Of a stretch of 64,000 nt of DNA, positions 45,723-58,193 are shown in pieces. This stretch comes from Kryptolebias marmoratus (taxonomy: Eukaryota > Chordata > Actinopteri > Cyprinodontiformes > Rivulidae): NCBI RefSeq assembly GCF_001649575.2, contig NC_051445.1, positions 12,712,099-12,776,098 of the forward strand, read 5' to 3'. The translations under genes were made by a program, and so were the position numbers. The notes below the pieces were generated by a model that was not told the origin of the DNA, ran no database searches, and saw only the letters and a list, made by a program, of their open reading frames with translations. Each line of letters opens with the position of its first letter. Position 1 is the first letter of the stretch.

Positions 45723-48112
45723 GAACCATGACATTCAGTATATCTTCAAAGAAGTGCCCGTAGGATAATTATGGATTCCCATTGTGACGGTCCACCACCA
45801 CCACTCTGATCAGAACTGAAGCTGACGGCTTCAGATTTAATAAGAGAAACTGGTTTTTGAATTGGGGTGGGATTTTCTTTTCAGGCACCTTGGGTCAAGC
45901 TTTATGTCATGCAGCAGATGACCGTGTTCAACCCTATTTAATAGAATTTATGGTTTTAGTAATAAATACCAGAAGTGAAAAACCAATTATTTATTACTGT
46001 TGACAAGGTAAAGATTATATCTACTACACAAGAAAGCAAAGTTAGGATTTCATCAAGCTAATCTCAGTATTTAGGAGAGGAGCTGGAGTCCCATCTTACA
46101 AACAATAATTGTAGGCTCGTGGGAGGCTTGTGAACATTATTTGCATTGAGTCTTGTGACAAATGAAATGCCATCTGATATTTAAATCGACACTTCAGTGA
46201 ATGACCTTAAATGTCTTCTTTTGCCCAGCGATGTGTGAAACTTTGAGGTTCTCATTATACATGACTCCTATGTTCATACGCAGCACATCAGTAAGCAGAA
46301 ACATCCTTTTCTTGAGCAGCGGAGGGACTGCCCTTACTTTGCATTTTGGTAAGCCCCGTTTGGAGCAGTATCCTTGTAGGGATTTGCATGCCGACTGCTG
46401 AGTGCAGGGTTGTAGTAGCTGTAACAGTCTGCCTGATTTACTTTTGATCTGCCACTCTTCACAACACTAATATGTTAATAGGTTATTAGCCGTCCGAGCG
46501 TGTTTTGTTTCCCATAGTACATTAGAGAGGAATTCATCCTGAAAGGCAGCACACACACATGTGCGTGCGTGTGTGTGTGTGTTTTACTTGTAGTGGAAAC
46601 TCTTTGGGAATCTGTGCCTTGGAATGTCTGGGCAGGATTCTTTCTTTTCCCCCAACGGAGCAGAGCAGACCATTCACACACCGCTATCTGTACGCAACAC
46701 GAACACGTAGCACTGGAAACACACATCACGTCCACTTATACGTGACCCGAACGTCATCGGACAGCTCATGCGGTCTTTGCTACTCCATCCTAAATTTAAA
46801 TTACATGAGGATGTAGTACCAAAATCACAAAAAATGTTACCTGACGTCATCTATCACATCTGCTTTTTCCTGCTCTTTATCTGACTTATATTATTCTTTC
46901 TTTTCCTCTTCCTCCTTACGTGTAACTTTTGTTTGACCCTTTGACTCATTTCTCCTACACTGACCACACCGCTGCCGTCTATCCTATACAGACGTAGTGC
47001 TGACCTAGACCCCTATGGACTCACACACACACTCCCACACACACACAAACACTTTTGCGTCACTATCCTGTGGTGTGGCTAGTTACTACAAGCAGCTGTT
47101 CCTGTGTAGCCGTTTTACTGACCAGTACGTCAGAGCTCGGTTGTGTGTGATTGCCTGACATCTGAGTAAGCTTTGCATATGTGGGTGACATTATGTAGGA
47201 CCTGGTCTCACAGAGACCAAAGTGGTCAGCTGACCCGTGACCTCTTACTGCACAGTGATACACTAACAGGAGGGAAACAGATTCAAAGGGGGGAAACAAA
47301 ACAAAGTGTCTTGAAAAAGGCCACCAGAACAGCTTCTGAATGCACTGATTCTACATCTCTGTGCAACTTTACTGGAAGCGTGATTTTTGTCACAAGATTA
47401 AAGCACAATTTTGTTCATTGTAGATTTCTGTTCCTTGCTCTGAACTCTCCAATTTGGATTAATCTTTAAATTAAAGTGTTCAAACCCTACTATGATATCC
47501 CTCCCTGTGAATAACTCCTCGTAAACCAAGTTACTGCCAATATGCTCACTTTTTATATCAATATATTTAGGCTGAATCAAAATTTCTTGTATTTCCCCTT
47601 CCCCTGGATTTCGAGTGTCCAGTTGGTTGTTTATGTGAAGTCACGGGGAAAAGAGGTTAAGATATTTCGCTATGAAATGGGACACTTCAAGAAGCCGATA
47701 TGCCATCAGTTGGAACCCTGTTGTTTTTTTTTTTTTTTTACGTAAACAGATGCAACCTTTTTTTTTTCTGAATTATCAACATTCTGTTTAACTAGTCATC
47801 AAGCCTGCAACAGAATTTGACATATGCTAATATTTGATTATGGTTGTTAAAGATTGACAATGATACCAGAAATACATCATTAGAGAATATCATTTGTAAA
47901 AGCACACATCATCACAGAGCGTACCCAGCACAGTTGGTGCATATTTGTGAACAACACAAATCTTAAAAATATATATTTTTAATGTTAAATATGATAATTA
48001 CCGCAGCTTCAATTGGGATTATAGGTCATAAACTTGGGTTCAGGTTCAGGGTCCAGTCAAGACTGAATTGTTATAAAACCAGATTTAATTCAGGAGTAAA
48101 ACTTATTAACTG
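45723..48112. other. Intergenic DNA
   Basis: CA/TG tracts near 46550-46582 and 47024-47047; T-run 47723-47739. No gene recognised. Confidence 0.5.
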
Positions 48113-48585
48113 ATGGTGTCAAAAATGATGCTGTTGTTATCACAAGCGGTGGAGAACGAGATGAACCCAGAGCGCAGACTCATTATAAAAAACAAAAATT
48201 TATAAAAAATAAAATAAATGAAAACAAAAGTCTGACGGGGCAGCGAAAAAGAACATAACACAAATCCTAAGCAATACAAAAAAAGGCGAGGCAAGGAACG
48301 AGAACCATGGGAGACTAGAGACAATGAACCAGTGAGGAAGTGGAGAAAGTGACCAGGTTTTAAAGCTGAGGGTAATTAGGGGAAGTGAGCACAGGTGAGT
48401 GATTACAGTTAGGAACAGGTGAAGATGGGCGTGGCAGGAAGACGAGTGCTGACTGAGGACACGTGAATGATGACAGGAACGGGCAACAAACAGGAAAACA
48501 ACATTGACAATAAACCAAAAGAAACCAGAAAACAAAACACTAAATACAAAAAGAAACACACCGCCAAAACAAAACCTGACAATTG
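48113..48585 (-). repeat. Interspersed fish repeat
   Basis: Purine-biased on the plus strand. It has phrases such as GAACCAGTGAGGAAGTGG, GGGTAATTAGGGG, GTGATTACAGTTAGG and AACCTGACAATTG that I associate with a dispersed fish family. On the minus strand there are two overlapping low-complexity open frames. The class is uncertain. Confidence 0.45.
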
Positions 48586-49989
48586 TAACTAAAATTCAGT
48601 TCTTTCAATAAATATATCAGGAAAAGCTGAATGACTGGAGTGAGTTTGTTTTAAAGAATAAATTGGTATAAAAAAAAAGATATATTTTGTTTATATATTA
48701 TTTAAAAATATTCCTCTATGCAAAAATAAAATTTTGTTAGCCTGTGCATTTTTTTTTAATGTATGTGTGTGTGTGTGTGCGTACGTGTGTGTGCGCGCGC
48801 GTGTGTGTCCAGTCATGGTCACCATGGTGAAGTCCTACTAAAAATCGTCATGACAACTCCAGCCATCGACAACCATGTTATAAGCCAAAACACGTAACTG
48901 TCTCCTACGCATCAACACCGTTCACACATACGCTCGTCCACACGCTCATACGCACACGCACGCACACACAACAGACGCCCACATAGACAAAGACGTTTAT
49001 GACAGATTTAAAACTGAGCGTCAAAATAGACTTACTTGTTTACAAGATAATATTAGGACCTTGTTTGTCCTGCACAGATGGAAGGAAGAGCTGGGAGGTC
49101 ATAAAAGGATTTAATTACGTCACTTTTAAAGTTTTGTCCTTTTTGAGCAAACGCATAAAAATAGTGACCAAATGGAAATTTAGAAATTCAAGGTTGTGGT
49201 CCAGAATAATAATAATAATAAAAAAATAAACCTGGCATTTCTGTCATCAGAACATGCTTTTGAAATAAAAGTACCAGCAGCAAGTGCCTGCAGGCGATGA
49301 CACCCTGGGGGACTGTCAGCAGCAGCTCTCACAGCTCACCCCAGTCACCTCTGCACACACACAAACACACACACACGCTGCATGTACACCACTCGATGGT
49401 CAAGATAAAACCAGCCTCATCTGTTCCTGTATTTGACCCATTTTTTGCGTGGAGACCGTAGACTCTGCTGAACAGCCCCTCCTTGTTTCCACTGAGGTGG
49501 AAAATCCTGGTGGAGTGGGGGAAAAAAAGAGGGGAGTGGGAGGACAGGGGCAGTCGCAGATGAGCTCGAGGGCGGAGGAAAGTATCAAGATGAGTGAGTG
49601 CGTCCATTAACCCCCCCGGAGGGCCGCCTTAGGAGGGCTCAGGGATTGTACTTGTGTTAAGTGTGTTTGCTTACAAGTGTGTTTGATTATGTTTTCTTGG
49701 AAAGTTGGAGTTTGGGGATCCAATGTTGGATCAAATAAGTCCTCCTTTTTTTTTTTTTCCATCTGTTTGTCTCGTCTCCAGTAGCCGAAACATCAGAAAT
49801 CCCTTTTTTTCCCCCTTCTGGAGCTAACTTGTGGGATGGTAGCAGTCTGTTTTCTGGCTTTTTAAGCTTTTAATGTTTTAGTTCCTTCAATCTGTGTTCA
49901 AACCTGTAAGAAAAAAAGCAAAAAACTTTTTTTTTGCCAGTCTTGTTCCAAATACTTTAAAGCCAACAAAATAATACTAAAACTAAAGG
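48586..49989. other. Intergenic DNA
   Basis: Contains an alternating purine-pyrimidine tract (48759-48808, listed), CA-rich text near 48926-48968, ATA repeats near 49206-49222 and no recognised gene. Confidence 0.5.
48759..48808. repeat. 50-bp alternating purine-pyrimidine tract (TG/CG)
   Basis: Perfect purine-pyrimidine alternation mixing TG, TA and CG steps, with an (GC)4 core at about 48793-48800. This composition favours Z-DNA. Confidence 0.9.
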
Positions 49990-50246
49990 CCATGCATATT
50001 TCCCACCGTTTTCAGAGTATGTGTTGGGGATGAGTATCTGCTACTACGACACCAAATTTGAGCTCGGTGTCTGCAGAATGGGCTGAACTGTAGCCCTTTT
50101 GTGTTTGCTAAGGTGGCTTAGCTGTGGTGGCCATCTTGAATGGAAATTACTCCAAAAGTTCAATGATGTCAGTGTTCAAAGATTGCTTTCTCAGAGTTTT
50201 ATTCAAATCCATCCACTGGTTCACTTTGCAAACAACACACAAAAAT

Positions 50247-50292
<46 letters not shown>

Positions 50293-50347
50293 ACCACACA
50301 CACAAATATGGGCAAAACTCTTATTGCTCCACCTTCAGTAGTGGGCT
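49990..50347 (+). repeat. R1 repeat with expanded CA tract
   Basis: TTTCCCACCG box, GAGTATGTGTTGGGGATGAG, GTGGTGGCCATCTTGAATGG, and a long CA expansion at 50249-50288 where other copies have ACAGACAGACAAACACAC. Right terminus CACCTTCAGTAGTGGGC. Confidence 0.8.
50249..50288. repeat. (CA)n microsatellite inside R1
   Basis: About 19 CA units that grew from the ACAGAC/ACACAC part of an R1 copy. Confidence 0.95.
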
Positions 50348-50832
50348 GTAAAAAACATTAGTTTTCACAGGTCAAAAGGTCATCCTATTTGTTGGAAAAA
50401 GTAAGATGAGACATTGCATTTTTATAGTCGTGAACTGATTTCCCAACGTTCAGATAGCTGATGAGGCAGTTTCCCTTCATGTCCTGTTGCCACATAGAAT
50501 AAGTCATGTGAAAGTTACATAACAAGACAGTTCGAGTGAAGAGCAGTTAGCCAGGTGCCTTTACTCACTCGTCAGAAGTTCATCATCACAGAGCAATGCT
50601 GCTTTGAAATGGAGAAGTTCGCAAAACGCTGTTTGTTGATGCCTTTAAAGTGCCTATTTGGGGAAATTCCCAATTTCCCAAGAGCAACCTTTTTAGTACA
50701 AGAGGCGACAGGACTTCTGCTATGGCCTGCTTTCTGGTTGTATCCTGACTCCTCTGTCACCCGTCATTCCTAACTTTTAATATAAAAGCCCTTTTGGCCC
50801 TCCTGCACCACGGTTAAGTCTCAGTTTTCATC

Positions 50833-51288
50833 GCTGCCCTTCGTTGATAAGCAAAGGGTGGGTGATAATGTTTTTGCTTCTGTCAATGTGTGTTCATTTG
50901 TCTGTCTGCTAGCAAAGTACCTCATGAACCACTAAATGGATTTGAATGAAGTTGTCAGAAAGTAATTATCGGGTGTACATCTACAACTGATTAACTTTTG
51001 GAATTAGTCCAACTGAAGATGGTCGCCACGGCTGGTCAGACTTAGCAAACGAAAAAATATAACTCAGTCAATTTTAAAGATATTGAGCTAAAATTTGATG
51101 TAGTAGCTGAGAGTTGTTCACACCACATTCACATTCACAATATTGTGTGAGGTCACGCATAACAGTTTTTTTTTTCAAGATTTGACCAAAAGAGCTACAA
51201 CTTTGTCATTTCTCAACACAAGATGATAAAAGTTTAAATCTCTAACATAAAGGCGGTGGGGGAATTGTATTCCTTAAAGAAATGCTAA
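50833..51288 (-). repeat. R1 repeat, reverse orientation, near full-length
   Basis: Right-terminal GCTGCCCTTCG..GGGTGGGTGATAATG, then CATTTGTCTGTCTGCTAGC, ACCTCATGAACCACTAAATG, GAAGATGGTCGCCACGGC, TGATGTAGTAGCTGAGAG and GGCGGTGGGGGAATTG. It finishes with the border hairpin ATTCCTTAAAGAAATGC. Confidence 0.85.
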
Positions 51289-54200
51289 TTAGGAAAAGTA
51301 TTTAAAAAATCAGTTACCTGCCGGAAAGAGGTTTTTGTTTTACCTTAGGAATTAAAGCATTATAATAAACATATGTGATTTTGTAAAGAAAATAAAAAAA
51401 CAAGTATTGCAGGTGTCATTTGTAATCATTCAGTAAATAATCCAAACTTTTTCAGCGAACACCTGAATTACATTTTGTCGATTCGGTTGCACGAGAACGA
51501 AGCCAGCTCCGCCGATACTCGCACAGTCCCGCAGGGTTTGCGGTTGCAACTTTAAGACCGGGATCGCCTGTCAGTCTGCCATCTTTTCAGCTTACTCTTC
51601 TGGTCATAAACAGAGCGGCTTTGTGGTCCAGTGATCAAGGTAGTGACAACACCTCCCACTTGAGTCTCGCTTGCTGCTTTCATCCTGTTACCATGTGATG
51701 TAAATGGAAGTGAAAACACCCACTCTGCTCTTAGTGCCATGACAATCATTTGACATCAGTACTGCAATGACACAGCGCTATTATCACCTGGGTAGTCCTG
51801 CTGGGTATTTCAGACAGATTGGCCAATTGAGGTGATGCTGAAACGAAACAGTGTGTGGGTTGCATCTGAAGATGTGCTCATAAAAATAAAGTTTACTGTA
51901 ACACTCTGAGCAGAAATCAGGGATTTAGCAGTTTTACAATCAAGAAAGACATTTTTATTCTAGCTCCTCCTAGAAAAAATGTGTTTAAAACTGCCAAATT
52001 GATTTGAAACTTATACACACAACATGAAGAAAAATAGTTCCTGTTGAATTTTGAACTTAAAAAAAGGGCAATAAACGTTCACATTTTATTATATTTTCCC
52101 ACAAAAGAGGGTAAAATACCTTAATGCAGAACAAAGCAGACCTAGCCGAATCCTTTACATATTTTCAAAAAAAAGTACATGTTGGATAGATGTTTTAAAA
52201 TTAATATTCTGTTGCTTTTTTTGTGCACTAAGTTGTTGTTTTTCTTTTTTTTTTTCTTTCTCTTAGGTCCAGGTTGTGTCTCCTGAAAACAATCTGGTCT
52301 GATAATTAAATCAGAGAAAAGTCCTCCCCGCCACCACCTCACGCACATCTGGAATGGCGTAAAATAAACCCAACAGACAGGCACACAGCTTTATGGGTTG
52401 GATTTCTAATGTAAGTAATCATTCCACAATAAAAATCTAATTCAACAAAGATTAAAAGGAAAGAAAAAAAAAAAAAACTTCTGTGAAATACTTCTGAAAA
52501 ACATAAAACGGAAGAAGTGGCATACACACTCAAGCCTTTTGCTTTAAAGCCCAACTATTACCTCCAGCAGCCACATAATGATTTAAATAGGATCCACCTG
52601 TGGGCGAACTAAGTGTAGATAGAAACAAAAAATGTGTTGGAGAAAATGTCTTGTTGTATTTCTTCCTTCTGTCGTTAGGTTTCGGTGTTCGGCTCATCCC
52701 CGGTCTGCCTGGTCCAAGCTGCTGACTGGTAATTTATCTTCTAAATTTAGGCTCACAAATGGATTTTTAAACAGAAGCTCTCTGCTGTTGGACACAGCGG
52801 GTTCGATGCTCTACGCCACTCCTGCATTAAATAAGATCACGTGAGGTCCTGGTGTTAGTGGTGGCCGTATCAATGAGCTCAAACCGGCAGAATGTGTCCA
52901 CGGGGGGAATTATCTCCGCCCCAATGAGACTCTGTTGGAGTCACTTTATCTCAGTCCGTTTTAAATGAGCTTCGGCTCAGAGAAGGACAGCTGTGTTATT
53001 AGATGGTGTTCACATACGACTTCATCAGCCTTGACTTTAGCGCACAGAGATTTCTCCAGATTCTTGAAATCTCTTATGGTATTATGAACTGGGATAATTC
53101 AAAGTCTTCCCAGTTTTCTGTTGTATTTGTGACACTATTTTTTTGCAGACTGGTGAACCTCTGCCCATTTTTACTTCTGAGCGATTTAGCCCCAGTCCTC
53201 TTGTTAACCTAATCCATTGCAAAATGCTCCTCCAGCCATTTCTTATTTGGACCATTACAAACTTTAGTTTCTCCCCGTCTCAACTTTTTCGAAATGTGTT
53301 GCTGCCATAAAATTTTAACATTTTTTTTTTCTCTTTTTAAATGGTACAATGGTACGGCGTGGGCGTTTGTTCCACTGTTTTTAGTAGGAAGTGTGCACTT
53401 TCACTGGGTCCTCTTGTGTACATGTATGTGTGCATGTCTGTATGTGTGTGCTAATCCTGGAAAGAGAAGTGAGGCACTTCTGCTCTTTTCTAAAAATAGT
53501 CTGCAGTTTGAACACTTCCTCTTTCTGATCAAACATGCACAAACACATGCAAGTAACCTGACAACGCTGAACAATTTCCTTATCTGGCGTTATGTGGCAA
53601 GCATGTTGTATGTGTGTTTGGTGTGTGTGTGAGTGGAAAGCCGTTTGGTGTAATGGTACAATGTGTGGGCTGGGAAACAGCTGGCAACTCTAGTTAACGC
53701 ACACGGATGCATTAAGTGCCGTTGTGAGAGGCTACTGCGTACTGTACGTCCATCTGTCGTTCTGCATGTATATAGATCTGTGTGTGAGTGTGTGTAAGTG
53801 TCAGTGTGTGTGTGTGTGACTTACAGAGAAAGAGTGAGAGTTGGAAAGAGGTGTCTCACCACGTGACGTAGGTTTCTGGTGTTTTCCAAACCAAGGAAGT
53901 GGAACCAGTAGTGACGAGGACGTGATGTCAAGGTTTTAGTTCGAATTCAGACAGCGGCCCCACGTCTCAATCCTCCTTCTTTTTTTGTCACTTTCTCTTT
54001 GTTCGTGTCTATATTTCCATTTGTCTTTGTAACTGTCTGTGTATGTGTCTGTTTCTTTATCTGCTGCTTCCCTTCATGTTACACTGAGTAGGCATTCGCT
54101 GGATGTTTTTTTTTTTTAATATTTTTTTTATGAATGGGCCGTGTTGTTTACTCTCTGACAAAGCTATTTCTGTCACCGCTCTGATCATGAACACATACAA

Positions 54201-54692
54201 TGTGACCACACCACTTCCTCTTTATTTACCCTCCGTCCTCTGATTGGCTGAGCTTCGCCCCTGAATGGCAACGGTTTTGAGGTTGCGAATGTGTGTTTTT
54301 GTGAGTGTGTGCGTTTAGACGCATGTGGGCCAGAGTGTTGAGGGGTCTCTGTGGGCTTTTTTTTTTTTTTTCTTCAGTGATAGCTGATAAAAACATCCTG
54401 TTTCCAAGAGAGTCGCTACCATTTTTGTTTCCAAATGATGTCATTACAACCCACCCTTTATTGGATAAATTTATTTTTCATAGTGTGACTGAAGCTGCCA
54501 AGAAAATTGTGTCTTTGTGCTTGAGGGGAATTAATACTTTCATCAGAAAGGCTAATCTTAAATTGCTTTTGCTTTTTTTGAATGTATATATAGTTTAATT
54601 TCCAACACTTTTCCATATTAAAAAAATGAGACTGAATTAATTTAATTTAGCTACAAATTTATTTATTTATTTTCACTGCTTAATTACTTATT
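51289..54692. other. Intergenic DNA
   Basis: No gene recognised. TG tracts near 53790-53818 and T-runs near 54104-54118 and 54358-54372. Confidence 0.5.
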
Positions 54693-55015
54693 TAGAGTTT
54701 TAAACTGAGATAATCTCATGTTGAGAAACGACAGAGTTGTAGTCGTTTTGGTCAAACCTTGAAGTCTTATGAGGTATTGCGAGACGTCAAACCCAAAGTA
54801 TGTGATGTCAATGATTTTCAGCTACTACCACATCAAATTTTAGCTCAGTGTTGGTAGATTTGATTGTGTTATTGCCCTTTTTGTGACGGCTAAGGTTGAT
54901 TATCTGTGAAATCCATCCTGAATTAGATTAAAACCAAAAGTCAGTCATTTGTAAATGTTGATCCAATGATTACTTTCTGAAAGAGTCACTAAAATCTGTC
55001 CAGTGGTTCAGTTAA
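54693..55015 (+). repeat. R1 repeat, both termini missing
   Basis: Starts at GAGTTTTAAACTGAG, contains GTCGTTTTGGTCAAACC, CAGCTACTACCACATC and GATTACTTTCTGAAAGAG, and stops at CCAGTGGTTCAGTT. Confidence 0.75.
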
Positions 55016-55835
55016 TGCTCACTGTCATATTTGTGTTAGTCAGCAGACAGTTTTGGTGCGTAATCTGGTCATATTTTACAAATTCTGTCTAGCTGTTTTT
55101 TTTTCCTTTTAATATTAAATTGCACATACAGTTCATACTCATGCACTGATTAAAATCCTTTTGTGCTCACATGTCAGAATCCACTCTGCATACATTTTTA
55201 CGAGAGTATTAGGAAGCAGTTGCAGCACTTCAGCTAAAGTACTTTTAATAAGCAAATAAATTGTGTGTTTGAGCACTTGTATGTGGTTGTGTGTGTGGTA
55301 GTGGTCTTGGTGAGATGAAGTGCTTGATTGATGTGTGAATAAGTGGGGCTCGCAGGATGTGTATTTAAAAAACAACAGCAGGTTTTGTCACTTTGCTAAG
55401 AGGTCACAGTGATCTTGAATTGATGCTAATTGAACGTGATTCAGATAAATTGATATTTGAAAAAATGTTTTGGCATTGTGTTCCTTCAGTTCTCCACAGT
55501 GTTGTGCTGCCTTGTGCTTGTTAGATGTGAAATGAATTGTTTATTGTTTATTGACATAACAAATTTGTAGTAAAGAGCAGCATAAAGTGTCTAAAAACAC
55601 AAAAAAGCTCCCATTATTTGAACACGTATCCAAGCAAAAGCACTTGTGTTACTTTGTCAGTTTTTTGAGAGGTTAGGGTAATGTTGAACCCCCAAAATCC
55701 CTCACTTAAGGATTCTTTGAAATTACGAAATCAGAAACATTTGAAATTTCGAGCATTTGAAATTTTTTGATTTAGACATTTGGGTTTGCTGTGCAGTTTC
55801 TTTTCTTGTTTTGAAAATCTTCCTGTTTACTTTGT
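55016..55835. other. Intergenic DNA
   Basis: Nothing recognised. Confidence 0.5.
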
Positions 55836-55985
55836 GGGGCACTTTGGCTGACGGGAAAGTTTGCAAACCAGAAGTTTGGTGGGTTGAATCCCAGCTGTCC
55901 CAGTTCACACATTCAAGTATCCTTGGGTGAAACACTCAACCTCAATTCAGCTTTGGTGCCTCCATTGGCAACTGCCTTAAATGTT
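55836..55985 (+). repeat. tRNA-derived SINE fragment
   Basis: A box-B-like GGGTTGAATCC at 55881-55891 follows an A-box-like stretch. Then comes AGTATCCTTGGGTGAAACACT with CAACCTCAA, a phrase typical of a dispersed fish SINE tail (CTTGGGCAAGACACT..AACCCCAA). Confidence 0.5.
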
Positions 55986-56924
55986 TGTTTTTTTTTTCTT
56001 GTAAAAAAAAATCTTTGTCAAATGATGGACTTCAGATTGTTTGGAAACGGCCTTGTGACCTTTTCCAGAATATTTGGCAACAAAAATGGCTTCTCTGAGA
56101 TTGTTTTTGATGCCATTTCTTCTAGGATTGTGTTCACACTCCCTTGAATGCTTTAGACCAGCAAACTGCCACAACTTCTGTTCCTATAGTGGCGCTCACA
56201 CTTGCTAATGATCAGCAATCCCAGTGCTGCGATCGACCATTTTAATTGCTGCTTTTATTTCGTTTTTTTTTTTCATTTGGGAACAACTTGATCCTTTTTT
56301 CTCAGTGACTACATTGTCTTAGAGTATTTCAGATATTGTAAGTATTTTAAAGAATTATTCAGCTCATAACTAAAGACGTAGCCTCATACAGCTTTATCAT
56401 TTTTAAACATACTATTCTTGTCTGTTTCCCGCTCAGTGAACTCATTTCTTTTGCCGATTTTCAGTATCGACATCTTTGGCTGCCCGCTCGGTGTGTTTGT
56501 GTGTTTGTATGAGTGTCTGAATATGCATGTTCGAACCGCTCTGAGGACGTCCACGTTGAGTGCTTCTCCTCCACTGCTCTTTCCGGTTGAGGAACAGTCG
56601 TTTTTCTGTCGATGGGGCTTATGGATCGGCACATTCAGCATCGTTACCCCCACTCCCTCGCCCACACAAGCAAACTCAGGTTGTTGGTTTTTTTGCACTG
56701 TAGTTGGGCTTTTTAAGTGAGATTTAGAAGTCTCGCTGTAAAATATTACTTTTTATGGTGTTGATTTGTGCATCATTTAGTTCCTAGAAAAAAAGCATCC
56801 GGAGCTCTGTCATGTAAATTGTAATTTATAATATAGATCTTAGATCAGTGTTGCTTGTAATCAGAAATCTTCCAGGCAAATCTTTATTTCCCTTATTTTT
56901 CTTACAATTGAATGTTCGGACTTA
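55986..56924. other. Intergenic DNA
   Basis: Two long opposite-strand open frames (56384-56698, 56418-56720) overlap each other with no domain recognised. Confidence 0.5.
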
Positions 56925-58193
56925 CAGTCATGGGAAAAAGAAAGCCCACCCTCTTTCAGTTTCAGGGTTTCACGTATCAGGCCATAATAAAAACTATCTG
57001 GTCTGCACCAGGTTCTAAAAAGTTTTCAAATCTAACTTCAAATGTACAAAAACACACAACAGTTTCTACCATGTCATTATATTTTTTAAATAACTAAGTC
57101 AAAATGAAAAAGCCGTGTGTGGAAAAACTAAGTCTACCCTTACTGCTTTCAACAGATTTAGGAGGGAAAGTTGCAGCCAGATGCTGCTGATCAAATGAAC
57201 TTTATTAGCTGATCATTATCAGCGTGACCACCTCTATACAGGTGTGTATTAGCACAATGCCAAAGCAGAAAGACATCAGCAATGACCTCAGAGAGGCAAT
57301 GTTGGCTGCCCATCAATCTGGGAAGGGTAGAGGTCATTTCTAAACAAGTTGGAGTCCATCATTATACAGTGAGAAAACATTTAGGACTTCTGCCAATTTC
57401 CCCACGAGCAAACGTCCCAGCTAATAAAACCCGAGGTCAGACCATACAGTGCAAAAAGAAAAAAGAAAAAACCTCAAGAGCTCCATTTTAGACTCTGCAG
57501 GCCTCAAGTGGCAGGTAAAGGTCAAAGTTCATGACAGTGCAATTAGAAAAACCCTTGACTTCAGTGACGATGTCCTTTGGGCAGATGAGACCAAAGTAAA
57601 GACATTTCCCCATAATGCGCAACAACATGTTTGGCAAAAAGCAACAAATCTGCACAAAGACCTCATAGCAACTGTCAAGCATGGGGGTGGAGGGGCAATG
57701 ATTTTAGCTTGTTTTGCAGCCACAGGACCTGGGCACCTTGCAGTCATTGAGTGGACCATGAACGCCTCTGTAAACCGAAGTCTTCTGAGTCAAAAGTGAG
57801 GCCATCTGTCCAACAGCTGAAGCTCGGACTAAACTGGGCCACAAGGAATGATCCCAAACCCAGGAGCTAATCTACAACAGAACGGGTGAAATGGAACAGA
57901 TTCAAGGTGTTGAAAAAGTTTAGTTGCTTCATTGAATTGAAGCAACATTGTAAAGAAGATTTTCTGCACAACCATGTGAGAAAATGACTCTTGAGCGTTG
58001 TTGCTGCTAAAGGTGATTATACAAGCTGTTGAGACATGGGGTGAACTTAGTTTTTACACAGCTTTCCCAATTTAGTTTTGCTTTTGTTTAATAGATATTG
58101 ACATCATGGGATCTGTTGTGTGTTTTTGTGCAAATTTTAAAACCTGGTAAAGACCAGATTGTTTTTATTAGATCCTGATCCAAAAAATCCCTC
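56925..58193 (+). mobile_element. Tc1-like transposon, decayed
   Basis: The left end CAGTCATGGGAAAAAG follows a TA (56923-56924). Long inverted repeats are visible: the left 56925 to about 57140 matches the reverse complement of about 58036-58193 (shared phrases TTTGTGCAAATTT/GTACATTTG, CCTGGT.AAGACCAGAT and TTTTTATTA..CCTGAT). The outer 50-odd bases of the right end are lost. A broken transposase lies between. About 1.27 kb. Confidence 0.88.
57257..57920 (+). pseudogene. Tc1 transposase pseudogene
   Basis: The start MPKQKDISNDLREAML at 57257 stops at 57343. The helix-turn-helix part (KQVGVHHYTVRKHLG) continues in the +1 frame (to 57491). The catalytic part returns to the first frame: DFSDDVLWADETKVKTF with the second catalytic Asp in WADET, then HGGGGAMILACFAATGPG. 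A stop occurs after LLSQK at 57799. Beyond it NDPKPRS is a remnant of the NDPKH motif. Two frameshifts and stops make it nonfunctional. It mobilised Tc1 elements by DNA cut-and-paste when intact. Confidence 0.88.

Noticed and set aside
51600..51680. tRNA-like sequence
   Set aside because: Weak box A resemblance only; arms do not pair.
53630..53700. tRNA gene or SINE from an A-box-like TGGTGTAATGG
   Set aside because: No cloverleaf and no box B at the right distance.
56384..56720. Overlapping 104- and 100-codon open frames on opposite strands
   Set aside because: Mutual shadows without motifs or coding-like composition.
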